Positions 6,268 through 6,353 of a DNA stretch of 6,353 bases are shown here, one piece after another. A program made the translations under genes and the position numbers. Below the pieces are notes generated by a model. That model was not told the origin of the DNA and ran no database searches. It worked only from the letters and a program-made list of their open reading frames with translations. This DNA is from Dysgonamonadaceae bacterium (GTDB taxonomy: Bacteria > Bacteroidota > Bacteroidia > Bacteroidales > Azobacteroidaceae): assembly GCA_031261015.1 (NCBI GenBank), contig JAISKG010000216.1, positions 1 through 6,353 of the forward strand. The letters are read 5' to 3'. The stretch's first letter is position 1, and the number at the start of each line of letters is the position of its first letter.

Positions 6268-6353
6268 ATGGGATTAGGATTTGTAATATTAATTCATTTA
6301 ATCGTTCTATTTATTTTAGCGGCAATGATTTCCGGTATTTGCGGAATAATCGT
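6268..6353 (+). CDS. Start of a small hydrophobic (membrane) protein, partial
   Basis: An ATG at 6268, 17 bases after the preceding short ORF, opens a frame running off the window. The 28 complete codons begin MGLGFVILIHLIVLFILAAM and continue with ISGICGII, which is a single continuous membrane-spanning helix or uncleaved signal anchor. The upstream sequence is A-rich with no strong ribosome-binding site, as is usual in Bacteroidota. The family is not recognisable from this length. It is not LeuRS sequence in any frame. Confidence 0.5.
   Translation, partial: MGLGFVILIHLIVLFILAAMISGICGII

Overview
The window looks like a piece of a Bacteroidota genome, probably a metagenomic or draft contig. 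The evidence is Bacteroidota-like -7 boxes (TAnnTTTG) ahead of the genes, start codons without clear Shine-Dalgarno sequences, and Bacteroidota-style protein sequences, most clearly in the leucyl-tRNA synthetase. The first ~70 bases are dominated by G and C homopolymers and may be unreliable.

Layout: (1) 1-731 carries no intact gene. It holds the homopolymer stretch, an imperfect inverted repeat at 195-254 and the decayed remains of an IS982-family transposase (260-565). (2) 732-1625, minus strand, is a class I SAM-dependent methyltransferase of the RlmI-like group. (3) A divergent promoter region at 1626-1749 separates it from a plus-strand pair: a DUF362/4Fe-4S protein (1750-2862) and, 7 bases downstream, a membrane acyltransferase of the acyltransferase-3 family (2870-3901). 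(4) leuS starts at 3948 behind its own -7 box and stops at 6074, before the second half of the enzyme. (5) 6075-6353 holds a 15-bp-stem hairpin, a doubtful 33-codon ORF and the start of a small hydrophobic protein running off the end.

The most interesting structure is inside leuS. A cassette of about 500 bp sits at the entrance of the editing (CP1) domain and encodes a DUF559 (Vsr-like, PD-(D/E)xK-type) endonuclease domain. It is bounded by two perfect 38-bp inverted repeats (4814-4851 and 5281-5318). Each repeat contains its own 9-bp GC-rich hairpin and has no stop codon in any of six frames. The nuclease is in frame with LeuRS at both ends and has no stop of its own, so the gene reads through as one polypeptide: synthetase, nuclease, synthetase. 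This resembles a selfish palindromic element that carries a nuclease and tolerates insertion into an essential gene without splicing.

Two more repeat events hit the same gene. Four tandem 7-bp units (5739-5766) lie in frame in the editing domain. The LeuRS homology then ends at about 6053, just before a different palindrome (6082-6132). leuS therefore looks like a hot spot for repeat insertion, although a misassembly at the 3' end cannot be excluded from sequence alone.
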